A program made the translations under genes and the position numbers. Shown one piece after another: positions 30,131 to 38,251 of a DNA stretch of 64,000 bases. The notes beneath the pieces are model-generated. The model was not told the DNA's origin, made no database searches, and saw nothing but the letters and a program-made list of their open reading frames with translations. The DNA comes from Emiliania huxleyi CCMP1516 (Eukaryota; Haptophyta; Isochrysidales; Noelaerhabdaceae): positions 280,758 to 344,757 of the forward strand of contig NW_005196020.1 of NCBI RefSeq assembly GCF_000372725.1, read 5' to 3'. How positions within the stretch are numbered: the first letter of the stretch is position 1; every line of letters starts with the position of its first letter.

Positions 30131-32571
30131 CGCCTAGGGCGGCGGCGAGGGCGGAGGCGAGGGAGGCGGCGGCGAGGGCGACAGCGACGGAGGCGGAGGC
30201 GAGGGCGGCGGAGGGGCGGGCGGCGGCGGCGCCGGAGGCGGCGGCGAGGGCGGCGGCGAGGGCGGAGGCGAGGGAGGCGGCGGCGAGGGCGACAGCGACG
30301 GAGGCGGAGGCGAGGGCGGCGGAGGGGCGGGCGGCGGCGGCGAGGGAGGCGGCGTGGGCGGTGGACTCGGGGGAACATGGTGCACCACCGCAACGACGTC
30401 TGGGTAGAAGATCCCTTGCTGGTCCGACTGCAGCTTACGACGTCGTTTCGTCTCGCTGCTCGGGTTGGACGGCAAGCGGCAGAGCTGATATGTCCCTGCA
30501 GGCTCGTGTTCCGCAAGGGGGATCTCCAGCGCGTCAGGAGTGTCCGGGCCCGAGTTGATCAAAACCAAGTCACTGAGGAGCACGAAGTTTCCTGACCCGG
30601 GAGGCTCCTCCCTCTTCTCGACAAGGCCTCCATGATCCTGGATGGTGCCGTCCCACGTGCCATCGACCGAGTTGCCAAAGCTGTTCGTGATTGAGAAGGC
30701 CGAGGTGTTGAAGGCTTCATCGCACTCCTTGCCCTTGTGCTCGGCTGCATACTCCAGGCTCACCCACGCGACGCGGTCGCCCTCCTCGACAACGTCGCCC
30801 GTAAACTGCACCGCGTAGAATCTCCCTGTTACGATGACGGTCGCAGTGCCATTTATGGTCGCAGAGCCGTTTACCCCCGCTTCCTCCTCGATGCTGACAA
30901 GGATCCGAGGCGGAGGTGCGGGGGGCGGCGAGGGCGGTGGCGGCGAGGGCGGTGGCGGCGAGGGCGGCGGTTGCGAGGGCGGGGGCGAGGGAGGCGGCGG
31001 CGAGGGCGGTGGCGGCGAGGGCGGCGGTTGCGAGGGCGGGGGCGAGGGAGGCGGCGGCGAGGGTAGCGGAGGGCCGGCGCGNNNNNNNNNNNNNNNNNNN
31101 NNNNNNNNNNNNNNNNNNNNNNNNNNNNNNNNNNNNNNNNNNNNNNNNNNNNNNNNNNNNNNNNNNNNNNNNNNNNNNNNNGGCGGCGGCGAGGGCGGCG
31201 GCGGGGCGGGTGCCCGCGAAACTGGTGGCGGCGGCTAGGGCGAGGTGGAGGGAGGCGGCGGCGAGGGCGGCGGCGGGGCGGGTGGCTGCCGGGCTGGTGG
31301 CGGCGGCGACGGCGAGGTGGAGGGAGGCGGCGGCGAGGGCGGCGGATGGGCGGGTGGCGGCGGGGCTGGTGGCGGCGGCGAGGGCGAGGTGGAGGGCGGC
31401 GGCGGCGAGGGCGGCGGAGGGTCGGGTGGCGGCGGGGCTGGTGGCGGCGGCGAGGGCGAGGTGGAGGGCGGCGGCGGCGTGGGCGGCGGAGGGGCGGGTG
31501 GCGGCGGGGCTGGTGGCGGCGGCGAGGGCGAGGTGGAGGGCGGCGGCGGCGTGGGCGGCGGCGGCGTGGGCGGCGGGCGCGAGGGCGGGCCCGTGACGGA
31601 GCACTCGGTGCAGCCAGAGCAGCCGTTCCAGGTGCAGCGCAAATCCCACGGGTCCGTCTTGACCGCACAGTAGGGCTTGCACGCATTGCACACGTCCCCG
31701 CAGGCCGAGCAGCCGTTCCATGAGCACTTTTCCGACCATGGTTGCGTCTTGGTCTCGCAGAATGGCTCGCACTCAGGCTCGGGGCCGCACTCGGAGCAGC
31801 CAGAGCAGCCGTTCCAGGTGCACTTGGTATCCCAGGCGTGCGTCTTGTCCTCACAAAACGGCTTGCACTCCGGCGCAGGGGAGGAGCACTCGGAGCAGCC
31901 GTTGCAGCCCCCCCAGGTGCACTTGGTATCCCAGGCGTGCGTCTTGTCCTCACAAAACGGCTTGCACTCCGGCGCAGGGGAGGAGCACTCGGAGCAGCCG
32001 TTGCAGCCCCCCCAGGAGCACTTGGTATCCCAGGCGTGTGTCTTGTCCTCACAAAACGGCTTGCACTCCGGCGCAGGGGAGGAGCACTCGGAGCAGCCGT
32101 TGCAGCCCCCCCAGGTGCACTTGGTATCCCAGGCGTGCGTCTTGTCCTCACAAAACGGCTTGCACTCCGGCGCAGGGGAGGAGCACTCGGAGCAGCCGTT
32201 GCAACCCCCCCAGGTGCACTTGGTATCCCAGGCGTGCGTCTTGTCCTCACAGAATGCCTTGCACTCCGGCGTGGGAGGGGGCGGCGGAGGAAGCATGCAC
32301 TCGGTGCAGCCGCCACAGCCGGTCCAGCTGCACCGGGCGTCCCAGGGTTGCGTCTTTGCTGCACAGAAGCCCTGGCATTGTGGCGGGCTTGCTGTCGGTG
32401 GCGGGACGTAGCATTCGCTGCAACCGCCGCAGCCGTCCCACGAGCAGAGCGTGTCCCAGCCCTGGGTCTTGCTCTCGCAAAACTGCTTGCACTGTGATGG
32501 CGAGGAGGAGGGCGTCGCCAACGCTGCACCAGGAAGTGCAGCGAAGATGAGCCACGCAGCGAACCAAGCAT
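30131..32571 (-). CDS. secreted protein with nine Cys-rich repeats, Pro-rich linkers and a beta domain
   Basis: One minus-strand frame, interrupted by a 100-N gap (31082-31181). A hydrophobic stretch (WLIFAALPGAALATPSSS) looks like a signal peptide, but no in-frame ATG precedes it, so a 5' exon ending near 32575 is likely. Nine repeats of about 30 residues follow, with the pattern C-x3-C-x(9)-C-x3-C-x2-C-x2-C (example CKPFCEDKTHAWDTKCTWGG, then CNGCSEC). Four of them are nearly identical. Next comes a PPPSPPPP linker with the gap, then a domain with SATINGTATVIVTGRFYAVQ, EGDRVAWVSLEY and AGTYQLCRLPS, and a second Pro-rich tail to the stop at 30131-30133. It is probably cell-wall or scale-associated. 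The C-terminal end in bare PPP repeats may mean a missed exon. Confidence 0.7.
31082..31181. other. assembly gap of 100 N
   Basis: A run of exactly 100 N inside Pro-rich coding repeats. The true size of the missing sequence is unknown. The frame on either side reads PPPSP, so the gap is probably a collapsed repeat. Confidence 0.95.
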
Positions 32572-32834
32572 CGTCGGCTCAGTGATGGGTCCGTCCGTCC
32601 GTCCGTTGGGCCCGCGTCAGCTTGTTCTGCAGCACGGTTCGCCGCCTTCCAAGAGAGGAATCTCGCCGACCCTTTCGGTGAAAGAGACTGCGAATCGCAT
32701 CTTTTACTTCGATGCGGATGCGATCCTTCGAATTCACCGCAAATAATCAGAGGAACAGTCGCTTTGGATCCCTAGTACGTGCGTTCAGTCCACTCACCGC
32801 AAGACGCAGCTCGCACGCGCCTCGCGGCCAGTAG
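32572..32834. other. divergent spacer
   Basis: It lies between the 5' end of the secreted Cys-rich protein and the plus-strand FLZ-like gene. GTCC is repeated five times at 32589-32606. Nothing else is seen. Confidence 0.4.
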
Positions 32835-33313
32835 ATGACTTCGGACCTGCAACAGCGGAGCCTAGCGCCACGGAGCGGCAACGACAGCGAGTCCGACAGC
32901 TCCGCCTCCCTCCCCTCCCTGGACTACTCTATGGCCTGCTGCGAGTGCGCGCACCTGTGCCGCTGTGTGCCGCTGTCCCTCCGTCCCTTCCACCCCTCGC
33001 CTGGCCTCTCCTCGGGATCTAGGTGATCCTGTCGTGCCCCACCGCGGCGACAGCACGGCTGTACGCCCTCGAACGCAGGTGTGGCTCTGACTGCAGCGCC
33101 TGCGGCCTGCCGGTCTTTTTCTACCGGGACCGTGCCTTCTGTAGCCCGGACTGCCGCTCGACGGCGTTCGAGCGGATGCGCTGTAGCGCGCCGTGCAGGA
33201 GCTCGTCTCCGGGCGTGGGGCCCGCGGCGGACGCGGCGCTCCAGGCTTGCACGCGGCCGGCCCATGCACTTTCTCACTGGCTCTTGGTTGACCTGTCCGC
33301 ACCTGCGACTTAG
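32835..33313 (+). CDS. FLZ-like (FCS-type) zinc finger protein
   Basis: ATG 32835 opens a Ser-rich N-terminus (SGNDSESDSSASLPSLDYS). An intron ends with CTAG at 33019-33022, after which the frame reads a compact Cys motif: CSACGLPVFFYRDRAFCS, then PDCRSTAFERM. The arrangement C-x2-C, FFYRDRAFCS, x2-CR matches the FCS-like zinc finger of land-plant FLZ proteins, which are SnRK1 adaptors. A short Cys/Ser/Pro tail leads to the stop at 33313. The donor of the intron is not resolved. The motif is short, so the family call is moderate; role by analogy is kinase scaffolding. Confidence 0.5.
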
Positions 33314-33879
33314 GCCTTTTGCCGCGGCGCTGTGGTCCGAATATCGCGCCAGTCGACAAGTGACTCGGCGTCCAGCGGTAGACTCTCTCTCTTTGGCGAC
33401 GAGCCCCGCGACGAGCAGGTCGGCGCTGCCAGTCATGACGGCGCGGGGTGGTAGCTACATCCGCACACCCAGCCGCGCAGCGCGCTGGGCACGACGCTGG
33501 CATTTGGCAACTAACGACACCATCTGTACTATCATCCCAGACACTGGACCAACTGCCGATGCGAGGGTGGTGAGTCAAATTTGATGGTCTATGCGCCGTT
33601 TTGGCGTTCTCTGTGACGTCGTCGTACGCGCGGTGTGTGCGCCGCCCGCGCCGCCGCCGGCCGCGCCGCGCCCCGCCGCCGCGCCGGACCGCGCCGTGTG
33701 TCGCGGCGTTCATGGCTAGCTTGATTTTTGTCCTGTCCCGCTCATTGTCGCTCTTCCTTGGTGTTTCGTTGATAGATACTATCGAAGTTTTACATGTAAC
33801 ATGTATGTTGTAAGTGGACCGGCAAGACAGATCGTGTGCGCGCACTGGGCCCGCGCTGCCACCGCGCGCTCTTTATTTG
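33314..33879. other. gene-free stretch
   Basis: No gene is supported. A CCGCGCCGCC-rich stretch lies at 33640-33710. Nothing else is seen. Confidence 0.4.
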
Positions 33880-34405
33880 GCGCGGCGGCACAAACTGGCT
33901 GATGCCGACGAGGGTCGTCACCAGCGCGTCCTCTCCCAGCCCATCAGTCCGCCACAGTGCGCGGCCGCACGACGAGCGGCCAGAGCCTCGCATGTCGAAA
34001 ACGGCGATGCACGCGCGGCCACGCAGGCTCGAAAGGAAGCCGAGTGCCTGCCACAGCTCGAGAGTGCAGCCCCAGCCGTGCATCCACTGCTCACGAATCA
34101 GCCGCGGATGGAGGAGCGGGCCCCACCAGCGCGGCGCGCTCGTCGCTGTCTCCAGCAAGAGGGAGCGGCTCGCCAGGCTGCGCCTCGCGTCCTACCACCT
34201 CGATCACAGGCACAGCCACGGCCACGGCAGTACGATGACGGCGGCGGTCGCAGCGGCACACGACAGCGAGCGCCAGGATCGTCATGAATAACATCGCCGC
34301 GATGGTGACGGAGCTGAGAGCAATCATCATCCCGAAGGGAGGATCGTGATCATGCCAGGCAAGTGGAGGTCCAGTATGCGTGAGCGTTGTGTGTGTGCCG
34401 CTCAT
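33880..34405 (-). pseudogene. fragment of a membrane-anchored alpha/beta hydrolase
   Basis: ATG 34405 opens a short protein with one membrane segment (MMIALSSVTIAAMLFMTILA) followed by a basic stop-transfer CRCDRRRHR. In another frame downstream (about 34155-33900) the sequence reads HGWGCTLELWQALGFLSSL and CIAVFDMRGSGRSSCG. Those are the oxyanion HGWG and strand-4 FDMRGSGRS motifs of alpha/beta hydrolases. The nucleophile elbow GxSxG and the rest of the fold are absent. Either introns continue in an unrecognised way or this is a truncated remnant; I favour a remnant. Confidence 0.4.
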
Positions 34406-34408
34406 GTC

Positions 34409-34486
34409 GGCGTGTCAGCGTGCGGCCACCGCTGTCAGCGTGCGGCCACCGCTGTCAGCGTGCGGCCACCGCTGTCAGCGTGCGGC
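34409..34486. repeat. tandem repeat, 20-base unit, four copies
   Basis: The unit GTCAGCGTGCGGCCACCGCT is repeated head to tail, three full copies plus a partial fourth, without visible divergence. It lies in a gene-free spacer. Confidence 0.9.
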
Positions 34487-34743
34487 CCTGTTAGACGCTG
34501 CCAATGCGGCGCACATGCAGTGTAATCGCACAGGGGGAAAAAACGCGGCGTTGCCCAAATTTGTCCTAGCGAGGTCTCCAAACGCGGTCGTCTCCGCGCC
34601 GCCCAGCACAAACACACACCCCATACGCACTCGAACACGCACATACACGACAACCCAAAGAAGCTAACAAATAAAACAGACAACAAGGGCAGCCTCCTGG
34701 CCAACCCTTCTCCCACAAGCAAGAACGGCCACGGCTACCGACC

Positions 34744-34940
34744 GTCAAGGCGCATCGCGGTTTCTACCATGACGCGATCTTTGTCGAGCGCAACAACTTC
34801 AACCTGCTGCTCCACGAGACGTTGCGGCGGCTTCTCGCCCACCGCCGTTCTCAAGCTGCGCCGCCTCGCGCGCAAGGTCGCGCGCGGCAGCGTCGACCGC
34901 ACGGCCTACTCGCCCAAGTACTCGCTCTTGAGCACTTGAG
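34744..34940 (+). pseudogene. frameshifted gene remnant
   Basis: The plus strand reads TVKAHRGFYHDAIFVERNNF, then NLLLHE, and one frame later GGFSPTAVLKLRRLARKVAR, then GSVDRTAYSPKYS, before TGA. The two parts join smoothly if a single base is extra near 34823. This looks like a decayed gene or a captured gene fragment. The family is not recognised. It lies just left of the hAT-like element. Confidence 0.35.
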
Positions 34941-34977
34941 CACTTGATAGGGTCGATTCCGCATGGTACGGGACCCC

Positions 34978-35854
34978 CTGAGGGAGGGTGTAGAGGATGT
35001 AGAGTGTAGAGCGCTGTAGAGCTGTAGAGATGTAGAGCGCTCTGGAGCGCTGTAGAGCTGTAGAGCTCTACATCGGCTGCGTGACGAGGCGGGTGCGTTG
35101 TAGAGCGATGTAGAGCGCGATTTTGCTGTAGAGTTTGTTGTAGAGGCTCTACAGCCAAACCGCCGGGAAGGCAGTGACTCAAAGAGGTCGAGTCGCACTA
35201 ATGGGGTGTCTCCGAGCTTACTGGAGCTCTGATGGACGGCCCTGACTATCACTGACACACAGAGACGGTCACTCTGACGGCACACAACACCCTATAACTG
35301 CGTCATGACCAGCCTGCCATGCGTCGCCGGTGCCGCATTCGTCGCTGTGCTTCTTTAGCAGGCGGTGGACTATCGGCTGCGAGGACGGTCGCATTTGCGC
35401 GAGGCGAGGCGAGCATTCAGACGCGTTGCATGCGCCATGACTCGCGCCAGCGCGTGCGGGAGCTCCTGGCTGAGCGTTGAGTCCAGGCGAGTTGCGCTGG
35501 CCACGATCGCTACGCCAAGCCGAGCTGACGCGCCGAGGCGCCGGCCAGTCGCAGCCGTGAGGCATGCCACAGCAGCAGAGGCACCTCCCACCCATTGGGC
35601 GGGCAGACAGAAGGCCAGGGCAGCACTGGTAAGTGCAACGCGCCTCATGTCGGAGAGCGACCGTGCCTCGTTCGCCGCTTATGATGTAGAGTTTGTTGTA
35701 GAGATTTCACGTTGTAGAGCGCCTCTACATCGCTCTACAACGCACCCGCCTCGTCACGCGGTGGATGTAGAGCTCTACAGCTCTACAGCACTCTCCAGCT
35801 CTACAGCTCTACAGCGCTCTACACTCTACATCCTCTACACCCTCCCTCCCTCAG
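34978..35854. mobile_element. 877-bp hAT-like nonautonomous element with 8-bp target duplication
   Basis: The exact 8-bp direct repeat GGGACCCC flanks the element (34970-34977 and 35855-35862). The termini are long inverted repeats of about 170-180 bases, starting CTGAGGGAGGG and dominated by TGTAGAG motifs (left to about 35160, right from about 35687). The interior of about 520 bases has no transposase. A related unoccupied copy of the target lies on the minus strand at about 38062-38172, where GGGACCCC runs straight into TCGATCGTCTCGCCC. Eight-base duplications are typical of the hAT superfamily; the terminal bases alone would not prove it. Confidence 0.85.
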
Positions 35855-35920
35855 GGGACCCCTCGATCGTCTCGCCCACCCTCACTGGTCTCTTCTATGC
35901 CCCACCATGCAGATTGGCCA

Positions 35921-36005
35921 TTACCAGACTTTCGTTAGATGTGAGCGCAACTTTCCTTTCTTTCTTTCGCGCAACAACACCGCAAATTTTGCGAAAGTCT
36001 GGTAA
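35921..36005. repeat. 14-bp-arm inverted repeat (foldback)
   Basis: TTACCAGACTTTCG at 35921-35934 is the exact reverse complement of 35992-36005, with a 57-base spacer. GGCC words lie just outside both arms. It may be a tiny foldback element inside the same target sequence as the hAT-like element. Confidence 0.7.
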
Positions 36006-36115
36006 GGGCCAACATGCAGAGCGCATCGCTCTCTCTGTTGTGCGAGGCGTGAACCGCGCCATTCGCTCTCACCTGCGACCTGGCAGCCCTGTCTGCACGT
36101 CTCCGGGTGTCTTGG

Positions 36116-37322
36116 GGTTCTTGCCCAAAAATGCGTGTGGTTTTTTTGCCCATGCACATTTTTGCATGGGCAAAAACTGTTGCATATGTTGCATATCACA
36201 CATATCATGGCATTTGAACGCATTATTGTGCATTCAAGACTGCATTCTGCATTTTCTGCATTCGGTGGGCAACTGCATTTCATCTGCATATGCATTTTCT
36301 GCATTCGGTGGGCAACTGCATTTCTGCTGCATTTCTGCATTCTTTGGGCAACTGCATTTCAGCTGCATATGCGGCGGGAAACTGCATTTAGTTGCATGGA
36401 TTCACTGACACACGGCCTCCATTGCGTGTGCACCTAATCCTCCAAAAAGACAATGATGTCCCTCCCAGGGTGCTCGCTGTCTCGGTCGACCACAATCTCG
36501 TACTCCGTGCGCAAGTAAGCAACCGCAGCGCGAACACCAAGATGGCAATGCTGGTCCGCCTCTTTCAGCTGGCCCTCTGGTGGCAGGGAGAGATTCACCG
36601 GGAGGGTGGGGACATCATCTCCGACATCAACTGCAGGGAGTTTGGACCCCTCTCTGAGACGGAGGAGGAGGAGGAGGAGGAGGAGGAGGAGGAGGGGCTG
36701 GAGTGGTTCGAGATCACGTGCCCCGAGGACGCGGGGGCTGGGGACGTCATGACCATCGTGGACGGTGACGGTGACAAGCTGGAGCTGGAGATCCCCGAGG
36801 GGGTGGTGCCGGGCGAGACCTTCTCCTACAGGATCGAGTAGCCTCCCCAGGAGAGCGAACGCTTTGTCATCCTCACTGGAGGAGGGGAAGGGGGGGGGGG
36901 GGAGGCAGGAGGAGTGGAGGAGGAGATGCAGAAGGAGCAGGAGGGGAGGGGAGAGGGAAGGGGAGGGGGGAGGAGTCTGGGGGGTACTTGAGGGGAGGGG
37001 AGAGGGGAGGGGAGGGGAGGGGGGAGGAGTCTGGGTGGTGCACTTGCCTAAGGTTCTTGCCCTCAAAAAATTGCAAAGATATGCAGTCATGCCCCGAATG
37101 CATCGAATGATGCACTGTTATGCAATCACGCACAAAATGCATCGAATGCAGAATGCAACGAAATGCAATCACGCGCAAAATGCATCGAATGCATATGCAA
37201 CGAAATGCAATCACGCGCAAAATGCATCGAATGTTGCAATGCAGTTGTAATGCAGGAGATGCATGCGAATGCAGAAAATGCACTGCATGGGCAAAAACCA
37301 CACGCATTTTTGGGCAAGAACC
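36116..37322. mobile_element. 1.2-kb inverted-repeat element carrying a small gene
   Basis: 36116-36156 and 37284-37322 are inverted repeats identical over 39 bases, apart from two extra T in the left T-run (outer end GGTTCTTGCCCAAAAATGCG). Both ends continue into TGCAT-rich subterminal repeats: tandem copies of GCATTTTCTGCATTCGGTGG and of GGGCAACTGCATTTC on the left, and about three tandem copies of AATGCAATCACGCGCAAAAT on the right. No clear target duplication is seen. The interior holds an acidic protein gene and G/A-rich low-complexity DNA. Confidence 0.75.
36542..36841 (+). CDS. small acidic protein with a CP-G-x-GD beta motif
   Basis: ATG 36542 gives about 99 residues; the frame is open further 5', so a longer product is possible. 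A Glu run is encoded by (GAG)n. It is followed by LEWFEITCPEDAGAGDVMTI, VDGDGDKLELEIPEGVVPGE and TFSYRIE, then TAG. The pattern CP-x3-GxGD ... PEGVxPGExF is a short beta motif I associate with many protist proteins; its function is unknown. It lies wholly inside an inverted-repeat element and may be a captured host exon. Confidence 0.45.
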   Translation: MAMLVRLFQLALWWQGEIHREGGDIISDINCREFGPLSETEEEEEEEEEEEGLEWFEITCPEDAGAGDVMTIVDGDGDKLELEIPEGVVPGETFSYRIE

Positions 37323-37373
37323 ACACTTTTCCCACGTCGCGCGCGCGCGTGAACAGGGCGTCGTTAGGTGCGG

Positions 37374-37643
37374 ATGAAGCCGGAGCGGCGCTGCGCGCTG
37401 ATCGAGTACACGCTGCGCAAGTCGGCAGAGGAGGCGGCGATCAAGGGGGCGAGGCTGAAGCTCTGGTGGGCAAAGTCGCAGCAGGCGGCCGACAACGCCG
37501 ACGCGCGGAAGTACGTGAGCCAGGCCTACGGCGCGCCGGTGCCCCCGCCGGGCGAGGTTGCCGTCTTTGGAGCGGCCGGCGGCGCGTCGCTGTACCCGTC
37601 GATGAACCCGAGTGCGATGGGCGCGCGGCCCGACGCCAGGTGA
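37374..37643 (+). CDS. hypothetical C-terminal exon
   Basis: ATG 37374 gives 89 residues: MKPERRCALIEYTLRKSAEE, an amphipathic helix with LKLWWAKSQQAADNADARKY, then a Pro/Gly/Ala tail. An AG acceptor sits at 37366-37367, so this may be the last exon of a larger gene whose upstream part is separated by the element ending at 37322. Unrecognised. Confidence 0.35.
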   Translation: MKPERRCALIEYTLRKSAEEAAIKGARLKLWWAKSQQAADNADARKYVSQAYGAPVPPPGEVAVFGAAGGASLYPSMNPSAMGARPDAR

Positions 37644-38251
37644 TGGCGATGTGGTGGCGGTGGCGAGGGTGATGCGCCGCCGCCGAGGGCGATGCGTTTT
37701 GTGCTGGGGGAGACGTCTGGGAAGAATTTCACAATGTTGAAAAGAATTTAATCAAAACAACCCGGCCCCCGCCCTTCCTCCTCCCCTCCTCCGTCCCAGC
37801 TCCACTCATCCCTCTCTCGCCATCGCCTGCAGGTGCAGGGAAACACGAAACGAAAATTGATGGGCTTGCCCATCCCGGAGTGGTTCGATCCCACATGAAT
37901 CCGAGACGGTGATGGGAGGCGTCTCGGCGGTCTCAGGCCCAGTGAGGTAGTGCGCCTGACTACCCCGGATCCTGCTGAACAAGCTCCTCTTGTAGCTCGA
38001 TCGGTCACACCGCCATCGCCGTCGGGGAGAGGGGGGACGACACTGCTTCTGCAGCGTGCACCTCGATCCTGTACCGTGTTTGTTATGACCCCCCCCAATG
38101 AACATACCAGTGAGGGAGGGCGAGACGATCGAGGGGTCCCGTACCACGCGGAATCGGCCCTATCCTGTGCTCAAGTGCTCAACTGTTGAAAAGAAAGCCC
38201 CGCATCTTGGCTGCCTGTGTCTTCGGCCGGCGAGGCACGCTCCCCCTTTCG
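37644..38251. other. upstream region with unoccupied hAT target copy
   Basis: No gene is assigned. On the minus strand 38172-38062 matches the sequence flanking the hAT-like element (GAGCACTTGAGCAC..., GGTACGGGACCCC, TCGATCGTCTCGCCC, CCTCACTGG) without an insertion. A perfect GATGGGC-TT-GCCCATC hairpin is at 37858-37873. AAAAGAATTTAA at 37741 is one copy of a motif seen before other starts. The right end should include the promoter of the gene starting at 38252. Confidence 0.6.

Noticed and set aside
37820-37905. GGTTCGATCCC box resembling a tRNA B-box
   Set aside because: The T-stem pairs at 4 of 5, but no matching 5' acceptor strand exists within 60-90 bases upstream; the nearby perfect hairpin does not fit a cloverleaf.
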